Origin: an uncultured Lachnospiraceae bacterium
GTDB taxonomy: Bacteria; Bacillota; Clostridia; Lachnospirales; Lachnospiraceae
Length of the DNA stretch: 64,000 nucleotides
Direction: 5' to 3'
Assembly (NCBI GenBank): GCA_902778165.1
Contig: CACYWQ010000002.1
Coordinates: forward strand, 1 to 64,000
Of this stretch, positions 1 through 7,467 are shown piece after piece (position 1 is the first letter of the stretch; each line of letters begins with the position of its first letter). The position numbers and the translations under genes are program-made. Under the pieces are notes generated by a model. That model saw nothing but the letters and a program-made list of their open reading frames with translations, made no database searches and was not told the DNA's origin.

Positions 1-78
1 GCATTTACAATCTTCTGAGAAGTGACGAAACACACCTTTTCTATAATATGTTTCTTTGTCTATTACCTTGTAATTCAT
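1..78 (-). CDS. Chloramphenicol acetyltransferase-like protein, N-terminal 26 residues (cut by window edge)
   Basis: An open frame runs off the left edge of the window. The start is ATG at 78 because a GAGG lies about 9 bases upstream, while two in-frame ATGs at 84 and 87 sit too close to it. The visible residues include KVIDKETYYRKGVFRHF followed by a Cys-rich end. This fits the beginning of type A chloramphenicol acetyltransferases (an Ile-Asp, an aromatic/Arg stretch, then F-x-H-F). These enzymes move an acetyl group from acetyl-CoA to chloramphenicol, but many Firmicute homologues have untested substrates. It lies on the same strand as the methyltransferase and in the same accessory segment. 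Only 26 residues are visible and the catalytic His is outside the window. Confidence 0.55.
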   Translation of the reverse strand, partial: MNYKVIDKETYYRKGVFRHFSEDCKC

Positions 79-127
79 TTGCATCATCCTCACAAACTGC
101 GATTTGTTTAACCATTTATCCTGTAAT

Positions 128-925
128 TTATTGTTTATTTCCCTGTAGGATCATTGACAGTGGATAACCCCTATGATCTATTGAGGAAAACCCACCGCTG
201 ATATCATGATCAAACTCCTTTAGCCCGGTGATGACAATTCCGTTATTACACATTCCGGATATTATTTCTGACAATGAATGAGTAAAATCGGTAAAAGTCT
301 TAGAATGATAGTTCTTCAGCGTCATATAATACATGCCGCCATTCCCGGTCCATTCATGTTCAAAGTAAGAAAAATGACATTCCATCTTATGCTCAGGATC
401 AAACTCAGCATCGCCTTCCGTAGCTAGCATATTCGTGCAGGGATGCTGTTCATTAAGCACGATCACTGCTCCGGGTTTCATGCATTTTGCCACGATTTCA
501 AAAAAGCGATTCAGATTTTCAAACCAGCATAGTGCTCCGATAGTGATAATCACAATATCAAACTGTTCTCTGAAACGATCATCAATATCATAAACATTCA
601 CAGCTTCAAATATACAAGGCAGGTTCAATTCTTTTGCTTTTTCATTTGCAAAAGCCACTTGGTTTTCAGCAATGTCAAATCCAACACCCTTTGAGGCATT
701 TCCGCTTTTCACCAAAGAAAGCAGCTCTCGACCGTTGTTACAACAAAACTGACCGATCGTCTTTCCTTTCGTGTCCATGTTTTTCAAAGCATCCGCCATT
801 TCCTTTTCAAAAAACGGATAGTCTTCTTTCTGTATACGTTCCGTTATATCGGCGCCCCATGAGGCATCCCTTTTATCAAAAGCTTCTTCCCAAGCCGCTT
901 TATTTCCTTCAATATACTTTTCCAT
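128..925 (-). CDS. Class I SAM-dependent methyltransferase
   Basis: The protein of about 265 residues has a Rossmann-type methyltransferase core. Motif I is the glycine-rich loop GQFCCNNGRELL, followed by the acidic segment GVGFDIAENQ that would bind the SAM ribose, and the strand FDIVIITIGALCWF. The substrate cannot be read; related small-molecule methyltransferases are common in Firmicute accessory regions. I prefer the start at 925, since a purine-rich AGAAAGAGAG lies just ahead. An in-frame ATG at 952 has no visible ribosome binding site. The gene follows the broken acetyltransferase and precedes the chloramphenicol acetyltransferase-like gene, so the three may be accessory or resistance cargo. 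That role is inference. Confidence 0.75.
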   Translation of the reverse strand: MEKYIEGNKAAWEEAFDKRDASWGADITERIQKEDYPFFEKEMADALKNMDTKGKTIGQFCCNNGRELLSLVKSGNASKGVGFDIAENQVAFANEKAKELNLPCIFEAVNVYDIDDRFREQFDIVIITIGALCWFENLNRFFEIVAKCMKPGAVIVLNEQHPCTNMLATEGDAEFDPEHKMECHFSYFEHEWTGNGGMYYMTLKNYHSKTFTDFTHSLSEIISGMCNNGIVITGLKEFDHDISGGFSSIDHRGYPLSMILQGNKQ

Positions 926-968
926 AAAAAACTCTCTTTCTTCTTTCGTCATTAAACTGTAATTAATC

Positions 969-1378
969 TTACACAGGGCACATCATCTGAAGGTCAAATG
1001 GTTCTTCTTCAGCAATTTCTTTTATTGGGTTAACTGTCAAATCACTCCCCATCACTCTGTAAAACGCAATCGTCTCCTCTGAAGAGCAAGCAGATATGTA
1101 CAAAGCTTCCGCACCGTTTTTTCTTGCTTCATCTTTTCCTACTTCAAATAATCGTCTGCCGATGCCTAGACCTCTACATTCAGAAGATACCTGCATCATA
1201 TCAAGAATCATATATCGACCTTTTAGCTGTTTTAATAGTCCTATAAAACCAACAAAAGCAGTTTCAGAGATTTACGCATCACGCTATATTTTGGATTGCC
1301 ATTCTGCTTATCTTCTACACTATCACAATTTGAGCATATAAATACTCTCACCTTATTTGTGCCTTGCAAATTAATCAT
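969..1378 (-). pseudogene. GNAT-family N-acetyltransferase, frameshifted
   Basis: The last 80 codons (969-1211) give a clear GNAT C-terminal half: the acetyl-CoA loop RGLGIG, then the conserved ALYISACSSEETIAFYRVMG segment. Reading upstream in the same frame stays GNAT-like (ETAFVGFIG..LKGRY) until a TAA near 1276. A second frame upstream starts at ATG 1378, behind AGAGG, and runs into the same place. The two halves join only if one base is lost or gained around 1268-1278. The joined product of about 130 residues would still be shorter than the usual 150-160. I read this as a decayed acetyltransferase; a sequencing error is the alternative. A short protein starting at 1211 would lack half the fold. 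Confidence 0.6.
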
Positions 1379-1687
1379 ATGATTCTATCCTCTACAAGAA
1401 ACGCAACTTTCTTATCTGCGTGCGTTTCATATGCTTTCTTGTTATTATTATATGAACACATATTATAAACATCAACAATAAAAGGAACTCTGTAACTTCA
1501 TCCCTAAGAACTACACCCTTATTCCTCTCCGGCAGAAATGATTGAGTGAACACCTTGTTAAACAATTAAGCCCGCCGGCCGGCGAGCTTATTATCAATCA
1601 CAAACAATATGATTCAATCCTTGAATTACCTTTGCGGTTTAATTTCTGTCCGACCCAAATCGAGTGCAGGTTATCACGATATTATAC
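1379..1687. other. Non-coding stretch with one GC-rich palindrome
   Basis: No convincing gene is visible. A 61-codon frame on the plus strand from 1542 has no ribosome binding site and no recognisable motif. The only structure is the near-perfect palindrome at 1568-1589, listed separately. The stretch lies among gene remnants and is probably scar sequence. Confidence 0.5.
1568..1589. repeat. 22-bp near-palindrome with GCCGGCCGGC core
   Basis: The sequence AAGCCCGCCGGCCGGCGAGCTT is self-complementary except for one mismatched pair. It stands out as very GC-rich in AT-rich surroundings. It has no T-tract on either side, so it is not an obvious terminator. It could be a protein site or the trace of a lost mobile element. 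Confidence 0.45.
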
Positions 1688-1789
1688 CTATACAATAGTG
1701 AGTGGTTTCATCATTATATTCAGATAATCAATTTTTAACCATTTTCCTTCATGTATTGCGCGGAAAATGTCGTGGCATATATCGTTCAT
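1688..1789 (-). pseudogene. 5' remnant of a larger gene (33 codons)
   Basis: An ATG at 1789 follows GGGTGG at a proper distance. The first 24 residues (MNDICHDIFRAIHEGKWLKI, then DYLN) look like the start of a longer conserved protein, and resemble from memory the N-terminus of WYL-domain-like proteins. After that the frame changes character and stops at 1688. I read this as a gene whose body was deleted, which fits the truncated ATPase immediately upstream. The family assignment is weak. Confidence 0.35.
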
Positions 1790-1880
1790 ATAACCACCCG
1801 GTATAATCCAAAGCGATTTCATCGCTTTTGTGCAGCTCCAAAGCTTCCTTAATGCGGTTGGTACAACCGACTTGCCTCTG

Positions 1881-2294
1881 CTATCCTTCAAACAAATCAT
1901 CAAGCGTTAACACATCGGATATATAAGAAGTATACGCAGTTCCGGACAGTCCTTTGGCAGAAACGACTATGATTTTCAACGCCTGAGATGTTCTGGTTTT
2001 CTTCTTGAAAATATCCCTTTTCCTTATAAGCTGCTGTTCGTAAGAGGCATCTACCTCAAATGGTTTATTTGTATATTTCATCTCACATAGGTTTGTGATA
2101 TTGTCAGCTCTTTCAATCACCATATCTATCTGATCACGCTCTTTTCTATCATCTTCAGAATTATACCAGGGATAACACTCCGTTTTAACTCCACTGATCC
2201 CCAATGCTGACTTTATACTTCCGGTATTGTTAAAACATAGTATCTCGAATGCTTGACCTCTCCAGTTGTCATATCTTCCCGTATCACTTATCAC
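1881..2294 (-). pseudogene. C-terminal nuclease-like domain of an AAA ATPase (DUF234-type), truncated
   Basis: The 137 residues match the C-terminal part of the large ATPases found in Bacteroides and Clostridia: WRGQAFEILC near the start, ALGISGV, then ERDQIDMVIER and INxCEMKYTNKPFEV-type segments, and the usual ending LTLDDLFEG. The D..E.K pattern is that of a PD-(D/E)XK-like fold. The P-loop ATPase half, normally some 300 residues, is missing. The frame opens with GTG at 2294, only two bases after AGGAGG, so efficient initiation is doubtful. It follows the P-loop/RelB-like gene by 6 bases. It is a fragment by comparison with the family; whether it is translated is unknown. Confidence 0.6.
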
Positions 2295-2300
2295 ATCCTC

Positions 2301-2990
2301 CTAGTTGGATGATGTTAGTATATCATCTAATCTTTCTCCCACTTTCATATATTTTGGAATCTCCCCGGTCTTCACAAGCCGAATGAGTTCCCGGCGCATA
2401 ACCGTCTGTATTGTAAATCCTGTTTCACGATATAGTTCGTTTACCTTCTCAAGCAATGCAGCATCCAATTCAAAAGAAATCATTTCCTCTTCCCTGTTAA
2501 TGATCTCATCAAACTGCGGGAGCAGATCCGTAAGGTATTCATTGCTTTTCATGGTAATATGATATTTTCCGGGATCCGATTCCATCTGATCTAAGAACCC
2601 ATCCCAGTGTCCTATGAATATATCCAGAAAAACTTCTGTATTCCCACGCTCTTTGTATCTGCGTTCATATTCATCCTTAGCGGCCCTTTCCGGATAACAC
2701 AATATGTACGGGATCTCCTCATTCCGCAATGCTGCCAATACAGACATTACCGGCGGTATGATCACATATCGGTTCTCATTGTACTGATTGATTACAGCCT
2801 TAATATAGTTGTCAGGCCATTTGTCTCGAATATCCAAGTTTAAATCCGCTTTCATTTGCTCTGACTCTTCACATGACATCATACCATCCGGCAGATAATA
2901 CTTATATGGCATGCATATGAAATCAGTCGCATCAGATATGGTTTGGGCGAATCTTGTTTTGCCGGTACCGGCATGAGCTGCTATGATCAT
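2301..2990 (-). CDS. P-loop NTPase with C-terminal RelB/DinJ-like domain
   Basis: The 229-residue protein begins directly with a Walker A loop (AHAGTGKT, residues 5-12), as in small kinase-like NTPases. Residues about 170-215 (FELDAALLEKVNELYRETGF, then TIQTVMRRELIRL and GEIPK) closely follow the pattern of the RelB/DinJ antitoxin ribbon-helix-helix, including the helix before a terminal G-x-I-P. The middle part is not recognised. The combination suggests a nucleotide-binding enzyme with its own DNA- or toxin-binding tail, but no toxin gene is adjacent. It is followed after 6 bases by the truncated ATPase fragment. Function is unknown. Confidence 0.6.
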   Translation of the reverse strand: MIIAAHAGTGKTRFAQTISDATDFICMPYKYYLPDGMMSCEESEQMKADLNLDIRDKWPDNYIKAVINQYNENRYVIIPPVMSVLAALRNEEIPYILCYPERAAKDEYERRYKERGNTEVFLDIFIGHWDGFLDQMESDPGKYHITMKSNEYLTDLLPQFDEIINREEEMISFELDAALLEKVNELYRETGFTIQTVMRRELIRLVKTGEIPKYMKVGERLDDILTSSN

Positions 2991-3281
2991 TCTTATTCCT
3001 CTGTTGTTTCTATATATTCCTGACTAATAATCGACTAAATACGCACATATAACCGTACTTCCGAGCGTAGCAATTCGTCTCTGAACTGCAAGTTTTCTGC
3101 AGGCGTATTTTAATCCAGGTGGAATTCTCAATATCCCGAAACTCTAAACACTAACAAATAACATATAACGGAAAACGGAAAATCCATAACCTTATGCTCA
3201 TACATATCCATAACCCTTGCGGAAACACGAAGAATTGTCCTTCATGCATCCCTGTTATTTTGTCGCCTACACGGATAATGT
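2991..3281. other. Intergenic stretch, nothing recognised
   Basis: About 290 bases separate the P-loop gene from the small coiled-coil gene. I see no open frame with a ribosome binding site, no strong hairpin and no clear promoter. It probably holds the promoter of the P-loop gene. Confidence 0.4.
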
Positions 3282-3797
3282 TCACTCAATATCAACATCA
3301 AACTCTACAGTCTGATTATGCTCATCCAGCTTCATCTGCATTTCAAAAAGCACTTTGCTAATCTCATCATAATCCTTCTTAACCCGTTCCAAATCATAAT
3401 TCACATACCGATATTCTACGAATACTTTGCGGGACATATAGTACCCATCCTCAACTCTGGTCTTTGGCATCTGCTTTCTCATTCTGTCAAGAACGTTTTT
3501 CCTTTTACTGATTTGCGCCATTCTTACAAGCAGCACATCTACTGTATATTTCTCCCCGAAGATTTCTATCTCGGAATTAACATTAGACTGATTGATGGCA
3601 TGCTTGATTCTGCAGATTCTCTTTTCAATCTGTTCTAAAGTTGAAGAAACCTCACCGTAGTCATAATCCGGAATCACCGGTTCCTCATCTGTTGATGCAG
3701 TATAAAGCATGGACTCTTTTTCTTTGTTGATCCAATACTCCTTTTCCTCATTAAGTTTCTTCAGCATTTTGTTGGCATACGCCGATGTTACTTTCAT
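3282..3797 (-). CDS. Small coiled-coil protein, DIP1984-like
   Basis: The 171-residue protein is rich in Lys, Glu and Arg and predicted largely helical. A long first coil has the pattern LEQIEKRICRIKHAINQSN. It ends with KLDEHNQTVEFDVDIE. The I-x-x-x-N of the first coil and the N-Q-T-x-E-F-D-V end recall DIP1984-like proteins, a family of unknown function. No signal peptide or membrane segment is visible. The start is firm: GGGAGGTGCGATT precedes ATG at 3797. The same 13-base leader occurs at the next gene upstream (start 4558), so the two are probably co-expressed accessory genes. Confidence 0.5.
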   Translation of the reverse strand: MKVTSAYANKMLKKLNEEKEYWINKEKESMLYTASTDEEPVIPDYDYGEVSSTLEQIEKRICRIKHAINQSNVNSEIEIFGEKYTVDVLLVRMAQISKRKNVLDRMRKQMPKTRVEDGYYMSRKVFVEYRYVNYDLERVKKDYDEISKVLFEMQMKLDEHNQTVEFDVDIE

Positions 3798-3841
3798 AAT
3801 CGCACCTCCCTAGTTCCTATAATTGTTTATTCTTACTCCTG

Positions 3842-4558
3842 TCAGTATAAAGGTTCCCTTAAAAACATTTCCTCCGCAGTTTTTCCCGGATAAAATGCAC
3901 GTACTTCTTCCCTTTCAGATTCGCGAAGTTTGATAAAATGTTCATTCATAGTTTTAAACAAACTTCTTACTAACTCTTCTTTTCCATGTTCAAGTAACCC
4001 ATTGATTAAATTTTGGTAATCAGAATAAACCGTCAGTTCGTCTCCCTCCCTATATACCAAATCTATACTGGTATCTTTGAACAAGTGGTTATTAATGATA
4101 TATCTATATCTGATATCTACCACATTAGTTGTATCAATCCAACGATTTGTTCCTCTCTCACTTATTTTGGTATAAATATCTATCGGTGGATGATGCTTGT
4201 ATGCATCATATGTTTCAGAAATACAATATCCCGATTCTTCATAGTCTTCGTCAGAACAATAATAATATAGACTTCCTTTATAATCCGGAGCGCCAACATA
4301 CGCATGTAATCCTTTTTTCCCTATCCATGTAAGCCCCAAAAAATCTGTCCATTCTATATGACTCAATTCAAATTGCGCCGCATCGCGCTCAATAGAGTAA
4401 AAATCCGGGAGCAAGTCATTGTTTTTATTAACTTCCTTACATCTACGAGCTCTTGTTGACATGTATAATTCTGCCTGATCATTGCTTTTTTTTAATTCCC
4501 ATCTCCAACGCTCTGGATAGTACTTTATATAGTCATCTACATATTCTCGAACTATCAT
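3842..4558 (-). CDS. Hypothetical protein
   Basis: This 238-residue protein is not recognised. It is soluble-looking, rich in Tyr, Trp and Glu, with no signal peptide or membrane segment. It starts MIVREYVDDYIKYYPERWRWEL. The start at 4558 is chosen because AAGGAGGTGCGATT lies just before it; a longer frame back to 4582 would run through that ribosome binding site. It is 45 bases upstream of the DIP1984-like gene and shares its leader motif. It could be cargo of the integrated element, since it lies between the integrase module and the decayed genes. Confidence 0.6.
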   Translation of the reverse strand: MIVREYVDDYIKYYPERWRWELKKSNDQAELYMSTRARRCKEVNKNNDLLPDFYSIERDAAQFELSHIEWTDFLGLTWIGKKGLHAYVGAPDYKGSLYYYCSDEDYEESGYCISETYDAYKHHPPIDIYTKISERGTNRWIDTTNVVDIRYRYIINNHLFKDTSIDLVYREGDELTVYSDYQNLINGLLEHGKEELVRSLFKTMNEHFIKLRESEREEVRAFYPGKTAEEMFLREPLY

Positions 4559-4642
4559 AATCGCACCTCCTTCTCTGACCAATGTCTAAACGGTTCATAA
4601 AGTATTGCTATCAATAGAATTCACCTCTCACATAATACCTAA

Positions 4643-5575
4643 TTAAATCTTAAGAAGATTCATGACCAATGCTGTCATTATATCTTTTTCTTTTGGATCA
4701 GACTCAGCAATCATTAGTGTAATTGCCACAAGGGCACCGTCACTGATCACTTTATGTCCTTCTTTAAACAACGCATTGTTCCTGTTCAGGAACTCCAGGA
4801 ATAATGATGCTGCAATCCTCTTACATCCATCAACAAAAGGATGATCCTTAATCATAAAATACAGCAAATTTGCTGCTTTTTCCTCTAAAGTCGGATATAC
4901 CTCCCCACCGAACACATCCTGATATACCGCCGCAATGATTCCTCCAACTTTTCCTGGTTCCTTCTCAACGCCAAACACATCAGACTTGAATGTATCCTCC
5001 ATATGATTGACCATCTTACGGCAGTCCTCATATGTAATTCGATAGGTTGGCAAAGCCCCTTGAGGCTTTACGATGACTTGATGATCATACTGATCCAGCA
5101 GAGTCAGTGCCTGAGTATACATATTCACGGCCTTAAGAACATCTTCCTGCTCGAGTGCCATAGTATTTGCCAGCATCTTAGTCTGGATCTCTACTGTCTT
5201 CTGTAATGCCTGCAAGCGTTTATCATTGATGGCATAACCTTTTATGATATAGTCCTTTAATACCTTATTGGCCCATTGCCTGAATTCTATGCCACGCTGG
5301 GATTTTACACGGTATCCGACGGATATGATTACATCAAGCGTATAGAAAGGCACTTTTTGCTTAACGCCATCAACACGCATTTTTTGCGTGTTGTTATCCT
5401 TTTCCAGTTCCCCCTCTGAAAATACATTATTAACATGCTTCCTAATAGTCTTCTCATCTCTATTAAAAAGCAACGACATTTGGTTAGCAGTTAACCAAAC
5501 CATTTCATTCTCAACTGAAACCGGAAGTTTTACTTCCTTATCTTTGGTTTCAAACAGTACTATTTCATTATTCAT
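4643..5575 (-). CDS. RhuM-family protein with C-terminal Fic domain
   Basis: The 310-residue protein has an N-terminal RhuM/KilA-like DNA-binding region (VWLTANQMSLLFNRDEKTIR, then VGYRVKSQRGIEFRQWA) and a C-terminal Fic/Doc fold. The Fic active-site loop reads HPFVDGCKR, with the catalytic His and the phosphate-binding Gly and Arg kept. The Asn of the classical HxFxxGNKR is Cys. Fic proteins AMPylate or phosphorylate target proteins; the target here is unknown. GGGAGGTCAGATT precedes ATG at 5575. An XRE gene is divergent from it across about 190 AT-rich bases and may repress it. Such RhuM-Fic genes are frequent cargo of integrative elements and often act like toxins. Confidence 0.8.
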   Translation of the reverse strand: MNNEIVLFETKDKEVKLPVSVENEMVWLTANQMSLLFNRDEKTIRKHVNNVFSEGELEKDNNTQKMRVDGVKQKVPFYTLDVIISVGYRVKSQRGIEFRQWANKVLKDYIIKGYAINDKRLQALQKTVEIQTKMLANTMALEQEDVLKAVNMYTQALTLLDQYDHQVIVKPQGALPTYRITYEDCRKMVNHMEDTFKSDVFGVEKEPGKVGGIIAAVYQDVFGGEVYPTLEEKAANLLYFMIKDHPFVDGCKRIAASLFLEFLNRNNALFKEGHKVISDGALVAITLMIAESDPKEKDIMTALVMNLLKI

Positions 5576-5765
5576 AATCTGACCTCCCTCTACAATCATG
5601 TCTATATCTCCTTCAATACTTCACGCATTATTCGAAAAAAAGGAATCATCTGCTTTAATGAATATATAGTTTTAGTATTGTTTATATATTATATGTATAC
5701 TGGACTACTGTCAATATCTATTGTATACTTTATATATAATCAGCATTTATATGAGAGGAAACATT
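5576..5765. promoter_or_regulatory. AT-rich divergent control region
   Basis: This region separates the RhuM-Fic gene (leftward) from the XRE gene (rightward). It is very AT-rich, with several TATAAT-like boxes and overlapping TATATA and GTATAC palindromes between about 5680 and 5740. I cannot assign one promoter with confidence. It is the natural place for XRE binding. Confidence 0.4.
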
Positions 5766-6089
5766 ATGAGCGAAGAATATGGCGAACAGATTAAGTCTTA
5801 CAGAATAAACCTTGGACTTACACAGAACCAAGTAGCAAAGGAATTAGATGTAACTCCCGGATATATCAGCAATGTAGAAAACGGCCGAACCGCAATGTCC
5901 TTAAGGATGTTGATATACTACGCCAAACTTATGGGCGTTACGCTTGATACTTTGGTTGGAAACTTAGAACCCGATTATAAAACGAACGCTCTTGATAATG
6001 CTCTGTTATCCGCTATTAGTGATCTCAATAATAACGAAAAAGAGAAGCTGCTGAAAACGATACAACTTTGGAAAGACAACGCCAAATGA
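5766..6089 (+). CDS. XRE-family helix-turn-helix regulator
   Basis: The 107-residue protein has a Cro/CI-type helix-turn-helix near the N-terminus (LTQNQVAKELDVTPGYISNV, then ENGRTAMS), followed by a short helical tail likely used for dimerisation. The start at 5766 follows GAGAGG; an upstream in-frame ATG at 5721 lacks a ribosome binding site and adds an AT-rich hydrophobic stretch. It is divergent from RhuM-Fic. It is convergent with the integrase, with the two stop codons touching and no spacer. It is probably the element's repressor. Confidence 0.85.
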   Translation: MSEEYGEQIKSYRINLGLTQNQVAKELDVTPGYISNVENGRTAMSLRMLIYYAKLMGVTLDTLVGNLEPDYKTNALDNALLSAISDLNNNEKEKLLKTIQLWKDNAK

Positions 6090-7295
6090 TTACCTCATCT
6101 TCTCAGCATATTCTTTGAATACAAAGTCCCGACTTACTCTCGTGTAGATGTCCATTGTGGTGGAGATGTCCTTGTGACCCAAGAGCATCTGCATGACCTT
6201 CAGATTTACGCCTCTCTCGCATAGGATCGTCGCATAGGTATGGCGAAGACTGTGACAGGTGATATGCGGTATCTCGCGGGATTCATTGTCATCTTCAGAT
6301 ATACTACAGTTATAACTCTCTACAATCTTAGCCAGTTCTCTATTGATAGAAGACTGGCAGAATATCTTCCCGTTCTTATTCAGAAATACAAAATCCGTAT
6401 ATCCGTCAATCTCCTGAACACACTTTATTTCATTTGATTCTAAAATCTTACGTTCCATCATAAATGCTTCAACAACTTTTTCATCGATTGGGATCTTCCT
6501 TATCCCGGCAACAGTCTTGGTCCCATCCGATGCGTGGTATCCGGCCCTTTCGCCCTCTTTAGCGTAATAGGTCACATCATGATTGACATCTATATATCTT
6601 TCAAACAAGTTAACATCGCACCATCTGAGAGATATAGTTTCTCCGAGTCTCATGCCGGTGTGGATCATTATATAGATGACAGGATACCAGTCGCAGAATT
6701 TCGGTGAATTCAAGATGAAATCAGTCAATCTTTCCGCCTCGGATTCATTTAATCCTTCTCTCATACTTACCCTTTTAGGATGGTTCCTTCTCAGTTCCTT
6801 TGTTGCCCTTAAAGCAGGATTCTTCCATATGAGCTCACTGTCATATGCATACTGAAACACCTGAAACAGAACGTTCTGTATCCTGCAAATTGACTCAACA
6901 GACAGACTCCTCTCCAGTTTCAAAGAAGAATAATAAAGTTTGACATCCTGTGTCTTGATATCCTCAATACTTCTCTTTCCCAACCCATTCCTGATGTACG
7001 TATCATAAATCTGCCTGTATCCTCTGATCGTGTTGTGTTTAAGTTCTGCCTTACCTGGCAACCACATATCAAATACATCGTTAAGCAACAATTCTTTAAG
7101 ACCATACAGAAGTCCTTTGTGTTCCCTGTATGCTATCTTTGCCTCCTCCATTCTTAGCTGTTGCAGCCTGTTCTCATATACACTATGCTGTACTCCCCTG
7201 TGATCGGTATATCTGTACTCATACCTCCCGTCATTTCTTTCGCGCTCTCCTCTGAACAAAACATTTCCCTTTGAATCAGTCTTTTCTCTACACAT
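6090..7295 (-). CDS. Tyrosine recombinase/integrase (Tn916-type)
   Basis: The protein has about 401 residues. The N-terminal part (GRYEYRYTDHRGVQHSVY) is an arm-binding domain as in Tn916 Int. A SAM-like core-binding domain follows, then the catalytic domain. Visible catalytic residues are Arg in HTGMRLGE, the HSLRH pair, His in LLGHKDISTTMDIY and the Tyr of that segment. It would integrate and excise the element. I place the start at 7295: AGGAGG lies 8 bases before this ATG and only 2 bases before the one at 7301. It points away from the lysS terminator, so its upstream side marks one end of the element. No excisionase gene is seen beside it. Confidence 0.9.
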   Translation of the reverse strand: MCREKTDSKGNVLFRGERERNDGRYEYRYTDHRGVQHSVYENRLQQLRMEEAKIAYREHKGLLYGLKELLLNDVFDMWLPGKAELKHNTIRGYRQIYDTYIRNGLGKRSIEDIKTQDVKLYYSSLKLERSLSVESICRIQNVLFQVFQYAYDSELIWKNPALRATKELRRNHPKRVSMREGLNESEAERLTDFILNSPKFCDWYPVIYIMIHTGMRLGETISLRWCDVNLFERYIDVNHDVTYYAKEGERAGYHASDGTKTVAGIRKIPIDEKVVEAFMMERKILESNEIKCVQEIDGYTDFVFLNKNGKIFCQSSINRELAKIVESYNCSISEDDNESREIPHITCHSLRHTYATILCERGVNLKVMQMLLGHKDISTTMDIYTRVSRDFVFKEYAEKMR

Positions 7296-7403
7296 AGTCA
7301 TGTCCTCCTTTTATTGTTGGACACGATATTAGCATTATCACCAAAAAAGAATAAGTCTTATATTATTCCGGTTTTTTTCACACACTGAAAGGTTATTCTG
7401 CTT

Positions 7404-7423
7404 TGGGTCAAAATGGGTCAAAA
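7404..7423. repeat. Tandem 10-bp direct repeat, possible integrase site
   Basis: TGGGTCAAAA occurs twice head to tail between the integrase start and the lysS terminator. Read leftwards it forms the end of the terminator T-tract and then GACCC repeats. Short direct repeats beside an integrase gene often mark the integrase-binding and attachment region. The other end of the element is not in view, so an attachment site cannot be proven. Confidence 0.45.
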
Positions 7424-7451
7424 AAGGCCTTCGGAAAACTCCGAAGGCCTT
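7424..7451 (-). terminator. Intrinsic terminator of lysS
   Basis: An 11-bp perfect stem (AAGGCCTTCGG with its complement) and a 6-base loop are followed on the minus strand by a run of T. It lies 17 bases after the lysS stop. Confidence 0.9.
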
Positions 7452-7467
7452 GATAATACTGAAATTT

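Noticed and set aside
1568..1589. The GC palindrome as a transcription terminator
   Set aside because: There is no T-tract on either side and no gene ends next to it.
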